A DNA stretch of 11,090 nucleotides. Origin: Candidatus Thorarchaeota archaeon. GTDB taxonomy: Archaea; Asgardarchaeota; Thorarchaeia; Thorarchaeales; Thorarchaeaceae. The notes under the pieces were generated by a model. It searched no databases, was not told where the DNA came from, and saw nothing but the letters and a program-made list of their open reading frames with translations. The stretch is taken from NCBI GenBank assembly GCA_030642465.1, contig DAOWNS010000037.1, positions 1 to 11,090 of the forward strand, read 5' to 3'. A program made the position numbers and the translations under genes. This document shows, piece by piece, positions 1 through 7,966 of the stretch; within the stretch, counting starts at the first letter, position 1; the number at the start of each line of letters is the position of its first letter.

Positions 1-24
1 CTTTGTCATTATATTCACACTCAT

Positions 25-1863
25 TCATTTTGAAGCGTATAGTATCTCATCCCACGGCTGTCGATACAGCGCAGCACGTTGGCGTTTCTGGTCGAATATG
101 TGCCCCATCATCCCGATTGATCTCCCAAGCACAAAGAGCCCGTTCAGGACTTCTGTGTCTAGGACATCTTGCTTTTCTTCAGGCGTTAGGTCAATGTTCT
201 CCATCAGGTCAAGGAAGCAAATTCCAATGCAACCGTCCACATTGAGAATCAAGTTATTCCTCTTCTGCGTGGTCAACTTCTCGACCTCAAGAGCATAGTC
301 TAAGTATGGGTGCTTCGGGAAGTTCTCATTTACGAACTTTTTCAGAAGCGTAACCCGGATATCCGGATTCTGAACGGACTTGATTCTATGACCAATTCCT
401 GGGATGTTAATCCCTACCACGTCCTTCATGTAATTAATGAAGTCCGGTGGATGTTTTCCAGAATCTAGAGCCATTTTGAAATATTTGGCAGCATCGGAGA
501 TGGCACCGCCGAATCTTGGGCCTATCGTCAATATGCCGCTGGCCAGTGACGCCATTAAATCCTTTCCAGCTCGCGCGGTCACAATGGCGTTGTGAGCGCC
601 TGATACGGCTGGCCCGTGGTCCGCAGTCAACTTCAGCACTAGTTCGATGTATTTCGCGGCAAACGGAGGCAACTCCTTCTTCAGCCAGAGTAGCCCAATT
701 ACGTATCCAAGGGAGAGTTCTTCACTGATTATCTTGTCAATCGGAACTCCATTGTACGTGAGGATGTCACCCCTCTCGTTCGAAATCGTGACTACCACGT
801 CTGTTGGTCTTCGAACAATCCCTTGAGCTGAAGCTTTGCTATAGTCCTGAGGAATCTGTGGGGGTTCAAAGTCATCCAAGGGTTCTATCTTCCCTTCGGC
901 CTTCAATTTCTCAAAGGTTTCACGTATCTTGTCACCGAAAGTGTCGTATGATTCGGGGACAATAACACCCACTTCAGCAAGCGCTTTGTTCTTTGCATCT
1001 GCTGTTTCCATGTCACTTCCAGCCATTGCGCCAGCGTGACCGAATTGAACACCTGCTGGAAATATCTTGGAAGAGGTACCTGTCACCCACATCACAATGG
1101 GTTTCTTGATACGGCCATCTTTCACGGCCTCCACAATCGAGTACTCATCCATCCCTCCGATTTCGCCCAAACAAACAATCAACTTGATCTGTGGATTGGC
1201 TTCATATCGAAGTATGTGGTCGATGAGCAAAGAACCAGCGTACCGATCTCCGCCAATTGCTATACCCTCAAGGATTCCGTCGGTGTTTTGAGATATCATG
1301 AAATTCATTTCATTGCTCATACCGCCGGACTTGGATACAAAACCAACGCTGCCTGGTCGATAGAGCTTTGACTTGACGATATTCTCTATGGTGCCTGCAG
1401 TATTGGCAATCTTGAAGGCGCCTGCTCGAATTCCACCAACAGTAGCCGGTCCGATGATTATCTTCTTCTTCTCTTTTGCAAGCTTGATGAGCTCACGGCT
1501 CTGTCGCTCTGGCATTCCTTCAGCAATTATGACCAAGACGCGAATGCTATCGGTTTCCAAAGCCTCTTTCGAGGTCGGGTAGGATGACCGGAACGATGAG
1601 AAATTGATTAGGACATCTGCCGTGGTATGATTCCTTGCGGCAAGTTCCAGCTTCTTGTAGATAGGTATGACAATCTCCTTGCCACCCCAGAAAACCTTGT
1701 GGTATCCGATTGCCCCTGCTTGAGTGGGCCGAATTATCGCAGCAACACTGGGTGTTTCCCGCTTGCTGACAAAGTCAAAGTCCAGCATTCGCTGGATTGC
1801 GTTTCGCTGGAATCCATAAACAATCGCTTGGGAATCTCTATTGAATAATTCATAGTCTTCCAT
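25..1863 (-). CDS. aclA: ATP-citrate lyase, large (alpha) subunit: CoA-ligase plus citrate-synthase domains
   Basis: This 612-aa protein is the large subunit of two-subunit ATP-citrate lyase (Chlorobium naming; plants use the reverse letters), which makes acetyl-CoA and oxaloacetate from citrate, CoA and ATP. Residues about 1-330 are succinyl-CoA-synthetase-alpha-like. They include the GHAGA motif (275-279), whose His276 matches the histidine that is phosphorylated in the family. Residues about 350-612 are the citrate-synthase-like lyase module, with ADHGPAVSGAHN (414-425), GIGHR (489-493) and NVDG (541-544), the positions of the catalytic His and Asp residues. The C-terminus (GRSIGMMGH, DQKR, YRQPWDE) strongly resembles the end of animal ACLY. 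The ATG start has GGAGG 12 nt upstream, inside the end of aclB; two closer upstream ATGs are out of frame. A 7-nt gap separates it from aclB, implying translational coupling. The length is normal and the gene is intact; the stop is TGA at 25-27. Confidence 0.96.
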   Translation of the reverse strand: MEDYELFNRDSQAIVYGFQRNAIQRMLDFDFVSKRETPSVAAIIRPTQAGAIGYHKVFWGGKEIVIPIYKKLELAARNHTTADVLINFSSFRSSYPTSKEALETDSIRVLVIIAEGMPERQSRELIKLAKEKKKIIIGPATVGGIRAGAFKIANTAGTIENIVKSKLYRPGSVGFVSKSGGMSNEMNFMISQNTDGILEGIAIGGDRYAGSLLIDHILRYEANPQIKLIVCLGEIGGMDEYSIVEAVKDGRIKKPIVMWVTGTSSKIFPAGVQFGHAGAMAGSDMETADAKNKALAEVGVIVPESYDTFGDKIRETFEKLKAEGKIEPLDDFEPPQIPQDYSKASAQGIVRRPTDVVVTISNERGDILTYNGVPIDKIISEELSLGYVIGLLWLKKELPPFAAKYIELVLKLTADHGPAVSGAHNAIVTARAGKDLMASLASGILTIGPRFGGAISDAAKYFKMALDSGKHPPDFINYMKDVVGINIPGIGHRIKSVQNPDIRVTLLKKFVNENFPKHPYLDYALEVEKLTTQKRNNLILNVDGCIGICFLDLMENIDLTPEEKQDVLDTEVLNGLFVLGRSIGMMGHIFDQKRQRAALYRQPWDEILYASK

Positions 1864-1870
1864 TCTTGCA

Positions 1871-3148
1871 TCATTCCTCCAGGGCTAAAGGTACGATTCG
1901 GGTCATTGGAGTGTATCTATCGTACACTTCTATGGGAATGCCCATTTCTTCTCCGACATCTTTCATGAGCTTCAGACCCTCCTTCTCATTGGGCCCTCCA
2001 CGGCGTACATAGATCTTAACGTTCACTTTCTTTAGCTTGTCAGCTGATTTTCTCAGAGCACTCACAATCCCTGTGAAAGTAGCCTTCACATCTGTGAAGT
2101 TGGCGATTCCGCCTCCAATCAGAAGGATTTTCGGTTTTCCGTCCGGATCCGGCTTCTCTGTCATGAGATCGATGAGTGTCTGGGCGTACAACTCAGTGTG
2201 CTCTCGGCTGGGGTTTCCACTGTACTCTCCGTAGTTCGCCAGTTCAGCCCCGAATCCCAGGTCCACGATGGTGTCTGCGTAGACAACGCTTGCACCACCT
2301 CCGGCAACCATAGTCCAAATTCGTTTGTCGCGATTGAGAACCGTCAACTTCAGCGAAGAACCTGTTTGTTCGTCGATGCTTCGAATGTATTCTTCCTCTT
2401 TGGAGAATTTCTGACCGAACGAAACTGGGAACTTGATTGGGTTATCGTAGTTACCCCACGTATCTGAATGCTTGAACGCCGCTGTATCGTCAAGACGAGC
2501 CTTGAGATCCAGAGGAACTACTAACTTGTCTTCAGTGACAGCGAAAGGATTGATCTCCATAAACGCGAAATCCTGGTCAATGTATACCTTTAGTATCCCC
2601 TTAACAAAGGAAACAACAACATCTCCCAGCTCCCCGAGGTCTGGCAACTTCTCGGCCAGATTGAACGAATCGATGTCAGTCCCGATGGGTATTGGAATGT
2701 GTGACACTTTATCCCAATTCTCCTCTACGAAAATACCTCCTTCTAGCGAGAAATGGATTATGTCATTTTCACGGTCTGACGTGATGGAAATATAGAACTC
2801 CTTGTCATGGGGAACGAAGGGCTCGACTAGGAACCTATTCAGAGTCCCTTTTGTTTCACCAACGACCATCTCCTTGCCCATCTTTTCTTTGATGAACGAC
2901 TTTAGGTCGGCCAAGCTCGCATCGAGCAGCAGTAGATTTGCCTTGCCTCTCTTTCCGAATAGCTGATCTGGTTTTGCAACAAGCTTGTCAGTTTTCAGCC
3001 ACGGATTTTCTTTCACAAGAGCCTCCCATTTGGTTTCAGGAGTTATTACGGCTAGCTTCCCGTGGTAGTTGAACTCAGGGAAGTATTTCACCAGTTCCTT
3101 AGCAATCAGTTTCTTTGCCGAATACTCATTAATTGATTTTTGTGCCAA
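1871..3148 (-). CDS. aclB: ATP-citrate lyase, small (beta) subunit: ATP-grasp and CoA-binding domains
   Basis: This 425-aa protein is the ATP-grasp partner of the large subunit, homologous to succinyl-CoA synthetase beta. It binds ATP and citrate and forms the citryl-phosphate/citryl-CoA site together with the alpha subunit. Visible signs are a KPDQLFGKRGK nucleotide-binding segment (59-69), a FMEINPFAV strand that carries ATP-grasp metal ligands (196-204), GGGASVVYAD (283-292), and the ACL-specific citrate-binding region GEYSGNPS (307-314). The C-terminal IGGGIANFTDVKATFTGIV and YVRRGGPN segments match the corresponding part of animal ACLY closely. The start is a TTG at 3148, chosen because GGGAGG (3157-3162) lies 8 nt upstream and the reading begins just after the aconitase stop (1-nt gap). 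The order acn-aclB-aclA implies one operon. The length is normal for stand-alone beta subunits, and no defects are seen. Confidence 0.95.
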   Translation of the reverse strand: MAQKSINEYSAKKLIAKELVKYFPEFNYHGKLAVITPETKWEALVKENPWLKTDKLVAKPDQLFGKRGKANLLLLDASLADLKSFIKEKMGKEMVVGETKGTLNRFLVEPFVPHDKEFYISITSDRENDIIHFSLEGGIFVEENWDKVSHIPIPIGTDIDSFNLAEKLPDLGELGDVVVSFVKGILKVYIDQDFAFMEINPFAVTEDKLVVPLDLKARLDDTAAFKHSDTWGNYDNPIKFPVSFGQKFSKEEEYIRSIDEQTGSSLKLTVLNRDKRIWTMVAGGGASVVYADTIVDLGFGAELANYGEYSGNPSREHTELYAQTLIDLMTEKPDPDGKPKILLIGGGIANFTDVKATFTGIVSALRKSADKLKKVNVKIYVRRGGPNEKEGLKLMKDVGEEMGIPIEVYDRYTPMTRIVPLALEE

Positions 3149-3149
3149 T

Positions 3150-5096
3150 CTAGATTCCTCCCTCTTTCGTATAATTCAGAAGACCTCCGGCCAACATAAT
3201 CTTCCTTTCGCGCTCGGAGAGGTCGTAGGCGACGGGAATATCGATATTCTTGGTCGTGTTCTTAATCACTAGCGTCTTCTCTCCCTTTTCCAAGGCAGTG
3301 CGAATACCTGCTATCTCCAGTGAATCTCCAGCTTCAATCTTATCGAAACCATCGGAGTCTACAAACTCAACCGGAAGGATTCCGACATTGATCAAATTCG
3401 CTTTGTGAATGCGAGCAAATGACTTCACCGCAACCACCCTGATTCCGAGATACATTGGTGCCAGCGCAGCGTGTTCGCGACTTGACCCTTGGCCATAGTT
3501 CTCGCCAGCAATGATAATTCCTCCACCAGTTTCCTTGGACTCAAGTGCTCTCGTTGCAAATGTCGTATCCACCTGTGAAAAGACAAACTCGCTTATCTTG
3601 GGCAGATTTGACCTAAGTGGCAGAATCTTAGCTCCTGCTGGCATGATGTGATCAGTTGTTATGTCGTCTTCAACTTTGATTAGGGTATTCAACTTAGGTA
3701 GCTTCTCAGGAAGTGGTATAGCTTCCGGAAGCGATTGAATGTTCGGGCCACGTATTATCTCGATGTCTTCAGGGTGGTCGGATGGTTCTAGAATCATCGA
3801 ATCATCAATATCGATGGAGGTTGGCATCTCGATCTTGGGATATGAACCCAGTTTCCTTGGGTCCGTTATCTTCCCATAGATTGCCGCCGCCACAGCGACC
3901 TCTGGACTGACAAGATAAGCTTCTGAATCTATCGTGCCGCTACGGCCACGGAAATTGCGATTGAATGTTCTGAGTGAAACACTTCCTGATGGCGGTGCAA
4001 ACCCCATGCCAATGCATGGGCCACAACCGCTCTCTAGGATTCTGCCTCCGCTTGAAATTATATCAGCTAGCATTCCATTCTCTGCTAAGTACTTCAGTAC
4101 CTGCCTAGACCCCGGCGATATCCCTAGGGTTGTTCTGGAATGGACCGTCTTCCCCTTGAGAAGGGCTGCAACCATTGCCATATCTTTGATTGACGAGTTG
4201 GTGCACGAACCAATTGCCACCTGGTCCACTAGTTTGCCTTCAAGCTCTGAAAGCGGCACGACATTCCCTGGGGAATGAGGCTTAGCGATCATAGGCTCCA
4301 GCTTGTTGAGATCAATCTCAATTATCTCATCGAAGTCTTCTTCCTGCCCGGCTGGAATGCTGACCCAATCGTCTTCTCGTTTCTGAAGTTCAAAGAACTC
4401 TTTTGTGATATCATCTGATGGAAAAATCGAGGTTGTCGCACCAGTTTCAGTACCCATGTTGGTAATGGTGGCTCGCTCAGTAACGGATAACGACTTCAGT
4501 CCAGGGCCGAAGTACTCCAAGATATAGCCCCTTCCTCCTTTGACACCGATTCTTCGTAATACCTCAAGAATGACGTCCTTTGCCGAAACAAAGTCACGGA
4601 GTTTACCGGTTAATTTTATTCCCATAATCTTGGGAACGGTTATGTAAAACAACCCGCCTCCCATCGCAACGGCCACGTCAAGTCCACCCGCACCTATGGA
4701 AATCATTCCCACTCCCCCTGAAGTCGGAGTATGGGAGTCGGATCCAATGAGGGTTGCCCCTGGCTTAGAGAATCTCTCAAGGAATACCTGGTGGCAAATG
4801 CCATTTCCCGGCCGTGAGAAGAGTATGCCGTACTTAGCTGCAACTGATTGCAAGTACAAGTGATCATCAGCGTTCTTGAAATCAGATTGAAGCATATTGT
4901 GATCGACAACCGAAACGGAGAGTTCCGTCTTCACCTTGTCGAGACCCATCGCCTCGAATTGTAGATAGGCCATTGTACCCGTTGCGTCTTGGGTTAGAGT
5001 ACGATCTATCTTGATTCCAATCGCATTGCCTGGAACGAGCTTGGAATCGCCCACTGCAACGTGTTTTGCAAGAATACTTTTAGCAACCGACACCAT
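3150..5096 (-). CDS. acn: Aconitate hydratase (single-chain aconitase)
   Basis: This 648-aa [4Fe-4S] hydro-lyase interconverts citrate and isocitrate. The large domain (about 1-420) carries TLTQDATGTMAYLQFEA near residues 33-49, GSDSHTPTSGG (118-128), and the three cluster cysteines: Cys298 in GSCTNSS, and Cys358 and Cys361 in SGCGPCIGMG. NRNFRGR (379-385) is the variant seen in short bacterial/archaeal aconitases. The swivel domain (about 470-648) has DITTDHIMPAG and the active-site GENYGQGSSREHAAL (531-545). The frame is open for 32 more codons upstream, but the ATG at 5096 fits family starts and has AAGGTGA 8 nt before it. The architecture is the compact fused type of about 640-650 residues, not the 890-residue AcnA type. 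Isopropylmalate isomerase or homoaconitase is less likely because those usually have split subunits, and because this gene abuts ATP-citrate lyase, which consumes its product. Confidence 0.94.
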   Translation of the reverse strand: MVSVAKSILAKHVAVGDSKLVPGNAIGIKIDRTLTQDATGTMAYLQFEAMGLDKVKTELSVSVVDHNMLQSDFKNADDHLYLQSVAAKYGILFSRPGNGICHQVFLERFSKPGATLIGSDSHTPTSGGVGMISIGAGGLDVAVAMGGGLFYITVPKIMGIKLTGKLRDFVSAKDVILEVLRRIGVKGGRGYILEYFGPGLKSLSVTERATITNMGTETGATTSIFPSDDITKEFFELQKREDDWVSIPAGQEEDFDEIIEIDLNKLEPMIAKPHSPGNVVPLSELEGKLVDQVAIGSCTNSSIKDMAMVAALLKGKTVHSRTTLGISPGSRQVLKYLAENGMLADIISSGGRILESGCGPCIGMGFAPPSGSVSLRTFNRNFRGRSGTIDSEAYLVSPEVAVAAAIYGKITDPRKLGSYPKIEMPTSIDIDDSMILEPSDHPEDIEIIRGPNIQSLPEAIPLPEKLPKLNTLIKVEDDITTDHIMPAGAKILPLRSNLPKISEFVFSQVDTTFATRALESKETGGGIIIAGENYGQGSSREHAALAPMYLGIRVVAVKSFARIHKANLINVGILPVEFVDSDGFDKIEAGDSLEIAGIRTALEKGEKTLVIKNTTKNIDIPVAYDLSERERKIMLAGGLLNYTKEGGI

Positions 5097-5104
5097 TGTG
5101 AGAT

Positions 5105-5111
5105 TCACCTT
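5105..5111 (-). promoter_or_regulatory. Ribosome binding site deciding the aconitase start
   Basis: AAGGTGA lies 8 nt before the ATG at 5096. It decides between that start and an in-frame upstream start at 5192, whose extra 32 residues do not look like any aconitase N-terminus. Confidence 0.7.
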
Positions 5112-5163
5112 CTGTTTTACGACACATTTGTCCTCAGATTTGCTTGCATCGAACAAGAACGCC

Positions 5164-5173
5164 CATAAAATAG
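5164..5173 (-). promoter_or_regulatory. Possible TATA box for acn-aclB-aclA
   Basis: The 125-bp gap between the DUF2096-like gene and aconitase is the largest break within the minus-strand run below 8895. On the minus strand it contains CTATTTTATG preceded by a purine-rich stretch (CGAAGCGACA), the arrangement of an archaeal BRE/TATA pair. A transcript starting about 25 nt downstream would have a leader of roughly 45 nt. The match to the TATA consensus is only fair, and nothing else in the gap is recognisable. It would let the citrate-cleavage genes be transcribed independently of hdrA. Confidence 0.3.
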
Positions 5174-5221
5174 TGTCGCTTCGTACATCCAATACACGAC
5201 AGATAGACTCCCTTCCTAGTC

Positions 5222-5788
5222 CTAGCTAAGCTCGCTACGGCCGTAGAAGAGTTCCCCTAACCTCTTCATCGCATCACGAACGCATTCTTTCTTGCCGCTC
5301 ACCTGCAAGTGTCTATCACCATCCAGCGATATCAATACACGACAGTCCTCCGCAAGCTCTGAAATTATCTCAACTGGAATCTCGTCGGGTAACCGGATTC
5401 GGAAGAAACTAACATCCTTTTCCCTTGGCAAATCAGAGATTGGCATTGGTGGGTCCTCGGGAGACACCTCCCCTCGTCCGTGAATGGCATCATCGAATCT
5501 TGTTTCCCACGCCTGTCTAAATTGGACACCATCCCTCTCTTCAGCCCATACCATCAGGGTTTCTCGAAGTCCTTGGACCTTTATCTCCATCTCATGCTGA
5601 AGATCGGCATCGCACTGCTCAGGCTGCTTGATTTCACTACCAAATGACCTTAGATACTCGAGAACCATCTTGCTGTTCCTTAGATCTGCATAGACGAGAT
5701 CAGGAATGAAGACTCCTTTCGACCGCAACTCTCCAAGTAGACTGTTCAGAACCATCCATCCTGCCTGGAGGTCGTTAACTGACACCAA
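5222..5788 (-). CDS. Small archaeal protein resembling DUF2096
   Basis: This 188-aa soluble protein has no catalytic motif that I can identify and no signal peptide or membrane segment. The N-terminal half is helical: GWMVLNSLLGELRSKGV (10-26) followed by DLVYADLRNSKMVLEYLRSF (30-49). A variable acidic linker follows (about 95-125). The C-terminal segment (128-183) reads as alternating strands and helices, with IRLPDEIPVEIISELAED and a final helix. From memory this pattern resembles the uncharacterised archaeal DUF2096 family; no search was possible. The TTG start at 5788 has AGGGAG (5798-5803) 9 nt upstream, overlapping the end of the HdrA gene; the next codon, GTG at 5785, is an alternative. 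Only 6 nt separate it from the HdrA stop, so it is very probably co-translated with hdrA. Its function is unknown; an accessory role for the HdrA protein is a guess from position. Confidence 0.72.
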   Translation of the reverse strand: MVSVNDLQAGWMVLNSLLGELRSKGVFIPDLVYADLRNSKMVLEYLRSFGSEIKQPEQCDADLQHEMEIKVQGLRETLMVWAEERDGVQFRQAWETRFDDAIHGRGEVSPEDPPMPISDLPREKDVSFFRIRLPDEIPVEIISELAEDCRVLISLDGDRHLQVSGKKECVRDAMKRLGELFYGRSELS

Positions 5789-5794
5789 TGACAG

Positions 5795-7966
5795 CTACTC
5801 CCTGAGCATCTCCTCTATCTGGTCGTAGAAGCTCTTCTCACGCCACCATCGGAGGTCACGTGCTCCCGTTGGGCAGATGGAGCAGCAGGCTCCACACCCC
5901 TCACACGCAAGCTCGTTGGTGACGCTCTTTTTCACGCCCGGTGATACTTCCACCATTGAAATAGCGTCGTACGGGCAAATCTCTGAATAGTGACAGAGGT
6001 CACATCCAACACAAAGATCTTCATCCACATCTGCTGTTAGAAGCTCGATATTCACAGTACCGAGATTGAGCGGAGCACAAGCTGCACTGGCTGCACCACG
6101 TGCCTGGTTGATTGAGTCCGATACGTTCTTTGCGTAGGTTGCACCCAAGAAAATGCCTGGGACTGTAGTTTCTACTGGCTTGAACTTCATATGGACCTCA
6201 AGCAGGAATCCATCTTGTCCTCGGTTGATTCCCAATGCCTTGGTGAGTTCGTTGACATCATGGGGTGCTTCCAAGCCCAGTGCGAGCACAACCATGTTGG
6301 ATCGTATCTTGAATGTTTCCTGGGAAAGAGTATCATATACTGTTACAATTGCTTCATCAACATCAGGAGCTTTCTCAACGGTTACCGGTTTTTCTCTTAT
6401 CCAGCGTAGATAGCTGACGCCCTTCTGACGGTTCTCCCGCCACATCACCTCCATATTGTTGGCGAATGGACGGATGTGCTCCTTATACGCTGAGAACACC
6501 CTGATATCCGGGAACATCTCCTTCAGTTCGTGCTGCATGGTTATGACTGCGGAACAACACACCCTTGAACAGTATCTATTCCCTTCTCCTGGGCTCTGTC
6601 TTGAGCCAACACAGTGGATAAACACCGGATTCTTTGGTGGCTTCTTGAGTTCTCCATTTCTTAGCATGCGCTCAAGCTGGAGTGTTGTAATGACTCCAGG
6701 GACTTCCTCCCAACCATATTCTCCCTTCTTTGGATCATAGGTGTCTGTGCCAGTTGTGATAACCATTGAGCCTATCGTGTGAACTTCCTGCTTTCCAGTT
6801 TCTGTGTTCCGAATGGTTATCCCGTAGTTACCGTATGACCCCTCCCTCAATATTGGCTTCGAGTTGAGCAGAATCTTAATCCGTTTCTCTTTCTCAACGC
6901 GTGCCGTGAGGTCGTCCACGATTTCTTGGGCGCTTTCCATCTTGGGGAATAAATTGTAGAGGTCATTTAGCCTTCCGCCAAGTTTGGCTTCCTTCTCAAC
7001 AAGGGTGACATCGAAACCCTTCCGAGCAATGTCAAGCGCGGCGCTCATTCCTGAAACCCCACCTCCAACTATCATTGCAACCCGAGTCACGTCGACTGAC
7101 TTGACAGGCACAATCTCATTATTGATGGCCTTGGCGACGCCGGAACGAATCATGTCTTGCGCCTTCTCCTGGCGAACATCTGGAGGGTCATTCGCGTTGA
7201 CCAGCGCAATCATCTCTCTCAGCCCTACGGGTCCTACAAGATAGTAACCCGATATGCCAGCAGCCTCTAGGGCGCGTCTGAAAGTATCTTCGTGCTGGAG
7301 CGGTGAGCATGAACCAACGACCACGCGATTCAGTTTGTGCTCTATGATGGCATCTGTGATGAACTCCTGACCGGGGTCGCTGCACATGAAGATGTAGTCA
7401 GTACTGTGAACAACATGCGGAAGGTGACTAGCCCACTGTGCTAAACCAGGCGAGTCTATTACATTGCCAATAATGCCTCCACAATGACAGATGAACACCC
7501 CAACTCTTGGCTCTTCTCCGACATCAAGAGGTGGAACTGCTTCAGGTACTGGTGGATGTGGGAGCGGTAGTATTGACTGTGCAGCCATGGCCGCACCTTT
7601 ACCTTCATTGACTGTGTCTGTGCCGTCCTTGGGTCCGTGGATGCATCCAGCCATGTATATACCATCGCGGGTGGTTTCGAGAGCGCCGGAATTCGGGTTC
7701 TTCTCCTTCACCCAGCCCGTTTCCTCGAGCTCGATGCCCAAGACTTTCGCGAGTTCTTCGCTACCTTCAGCAGGCCTGAAGCTTGAGTTGAGAACGACCA
7801 TGTTCACTTTAATCTCTTGAATCTCGCCGGTATCGGTGTCTTCCATTTTCACCATGAGGTCACGAGTATCAGGATCTTCATTAATCTCAGCAACCCTGCC
7901 TCGGATGAAGTCAATGTCTTGGTTATGCTGCGAGTCCCAGAGGAACTCTTCCAGCATTTCCCGCAA
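5795..7966 (-). CDS. hdrA: HdrA-like tandem flavoprotein, C-terminal portion (downstream of the frameshift)
   Basis: This is the continuation of the HdrA protein begun at 8895; 723 residues are read in this frame (numbered here from 7966). Residues 1-135 complete the first FAD/Rossmann module, ending in DGIYMAGCIHGPKDGTDTVN. Residues 153-285 are the classical HdrA N-terminal domain, with VFICHCGG (157-164), FMCSDPGQE and VVVGSCSPLQHEDTF. A second FAD module starts with GGGVSG (301-306) and holds the cluster motif HCVGSR...YCSRVCC (C452, C466, C470, C471). The C-terminus has a two-cluster ferredoxin: C652-x2-C-x2-C-x5-C664 and C688-x2-C-x2-C-x3-C698. Module 2 lacks both the mid-domain ferredoxin insert and the CxxC motif found in module 1. 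There is no methionine at the head of the open frame (first possible start TTG at 7966), which fits a broken longer gene. It is cytoplasmic and probably works in electron transfer or flavin-based bifurcation with partners not seen here. Confidence 0.9.
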   Translation of the reverse strand: MREMLEEFLWDSQHNQDIDFIRGRVAEINEDPDTRDLMVKMEDTDTGEIQEIKVNMVVLNSSFRPAEGSEELAKVLGIELEETGWVKEKNPNSGALETTRDGIYMAGCIHGPKDGTDTVNEGKGAAMAAQSILPLPHPPVPEAVPPLDVGEEPRVGVFICHCGGIIGNVIDSPGLAQWASHLPHVVHSTDYIFMCSDPGQEFITDAIIEHKLNRVVVGSCSPLQHEDTFRRALEAAGISGYYLVGPVGLREMIALVNANDPPDVRQEKAQDMIRSGVAKAINNEIVPVKSVDVTRVAMIVGGGVSGMSAALDIARKGFDVTLVEKEAKLGGRLNDLYNLFPKMESAQEIVDDLTARVEKEKRIKILLNSKPILREGSYGNYGITIRNTETGKQEVHTIGSMVITTGTDTYDPKKGEYGWEEVPGVITTLQLERMLRNGELKKPPKNPVFIHCVGSRQSPGEGNRYCSRVCCSAVITMQHELKEMFPDIRVFSAYKEHIRPFANNMEVMWRENRQKGVSYLRWIREKPVTVEKAPDVDEAIVTVYDTLSQETFKIRSNMVVLALGLEAPHDVNELTKALGINRGQDGFLLEVHMKFKPVETTVPGIFLGATYAKNVSDSINQARGAASAACAPLNLGTVNIELLTADVDEDLCVGCDLCHYSEICPYDAISMVEVSPGVKKSVTNELACEGCGACCSICPTGARDLRWWREKSFYDQIEEMLRE

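Noticed and set aside
5097..5192. Upstream in-frame extension of aconitase by 32 residues.
   Set aside because: It does not match aconitase N-termini, and the ATG at 5096 has a well-spaced ribosome site. The extension also covers the possible TATA box.
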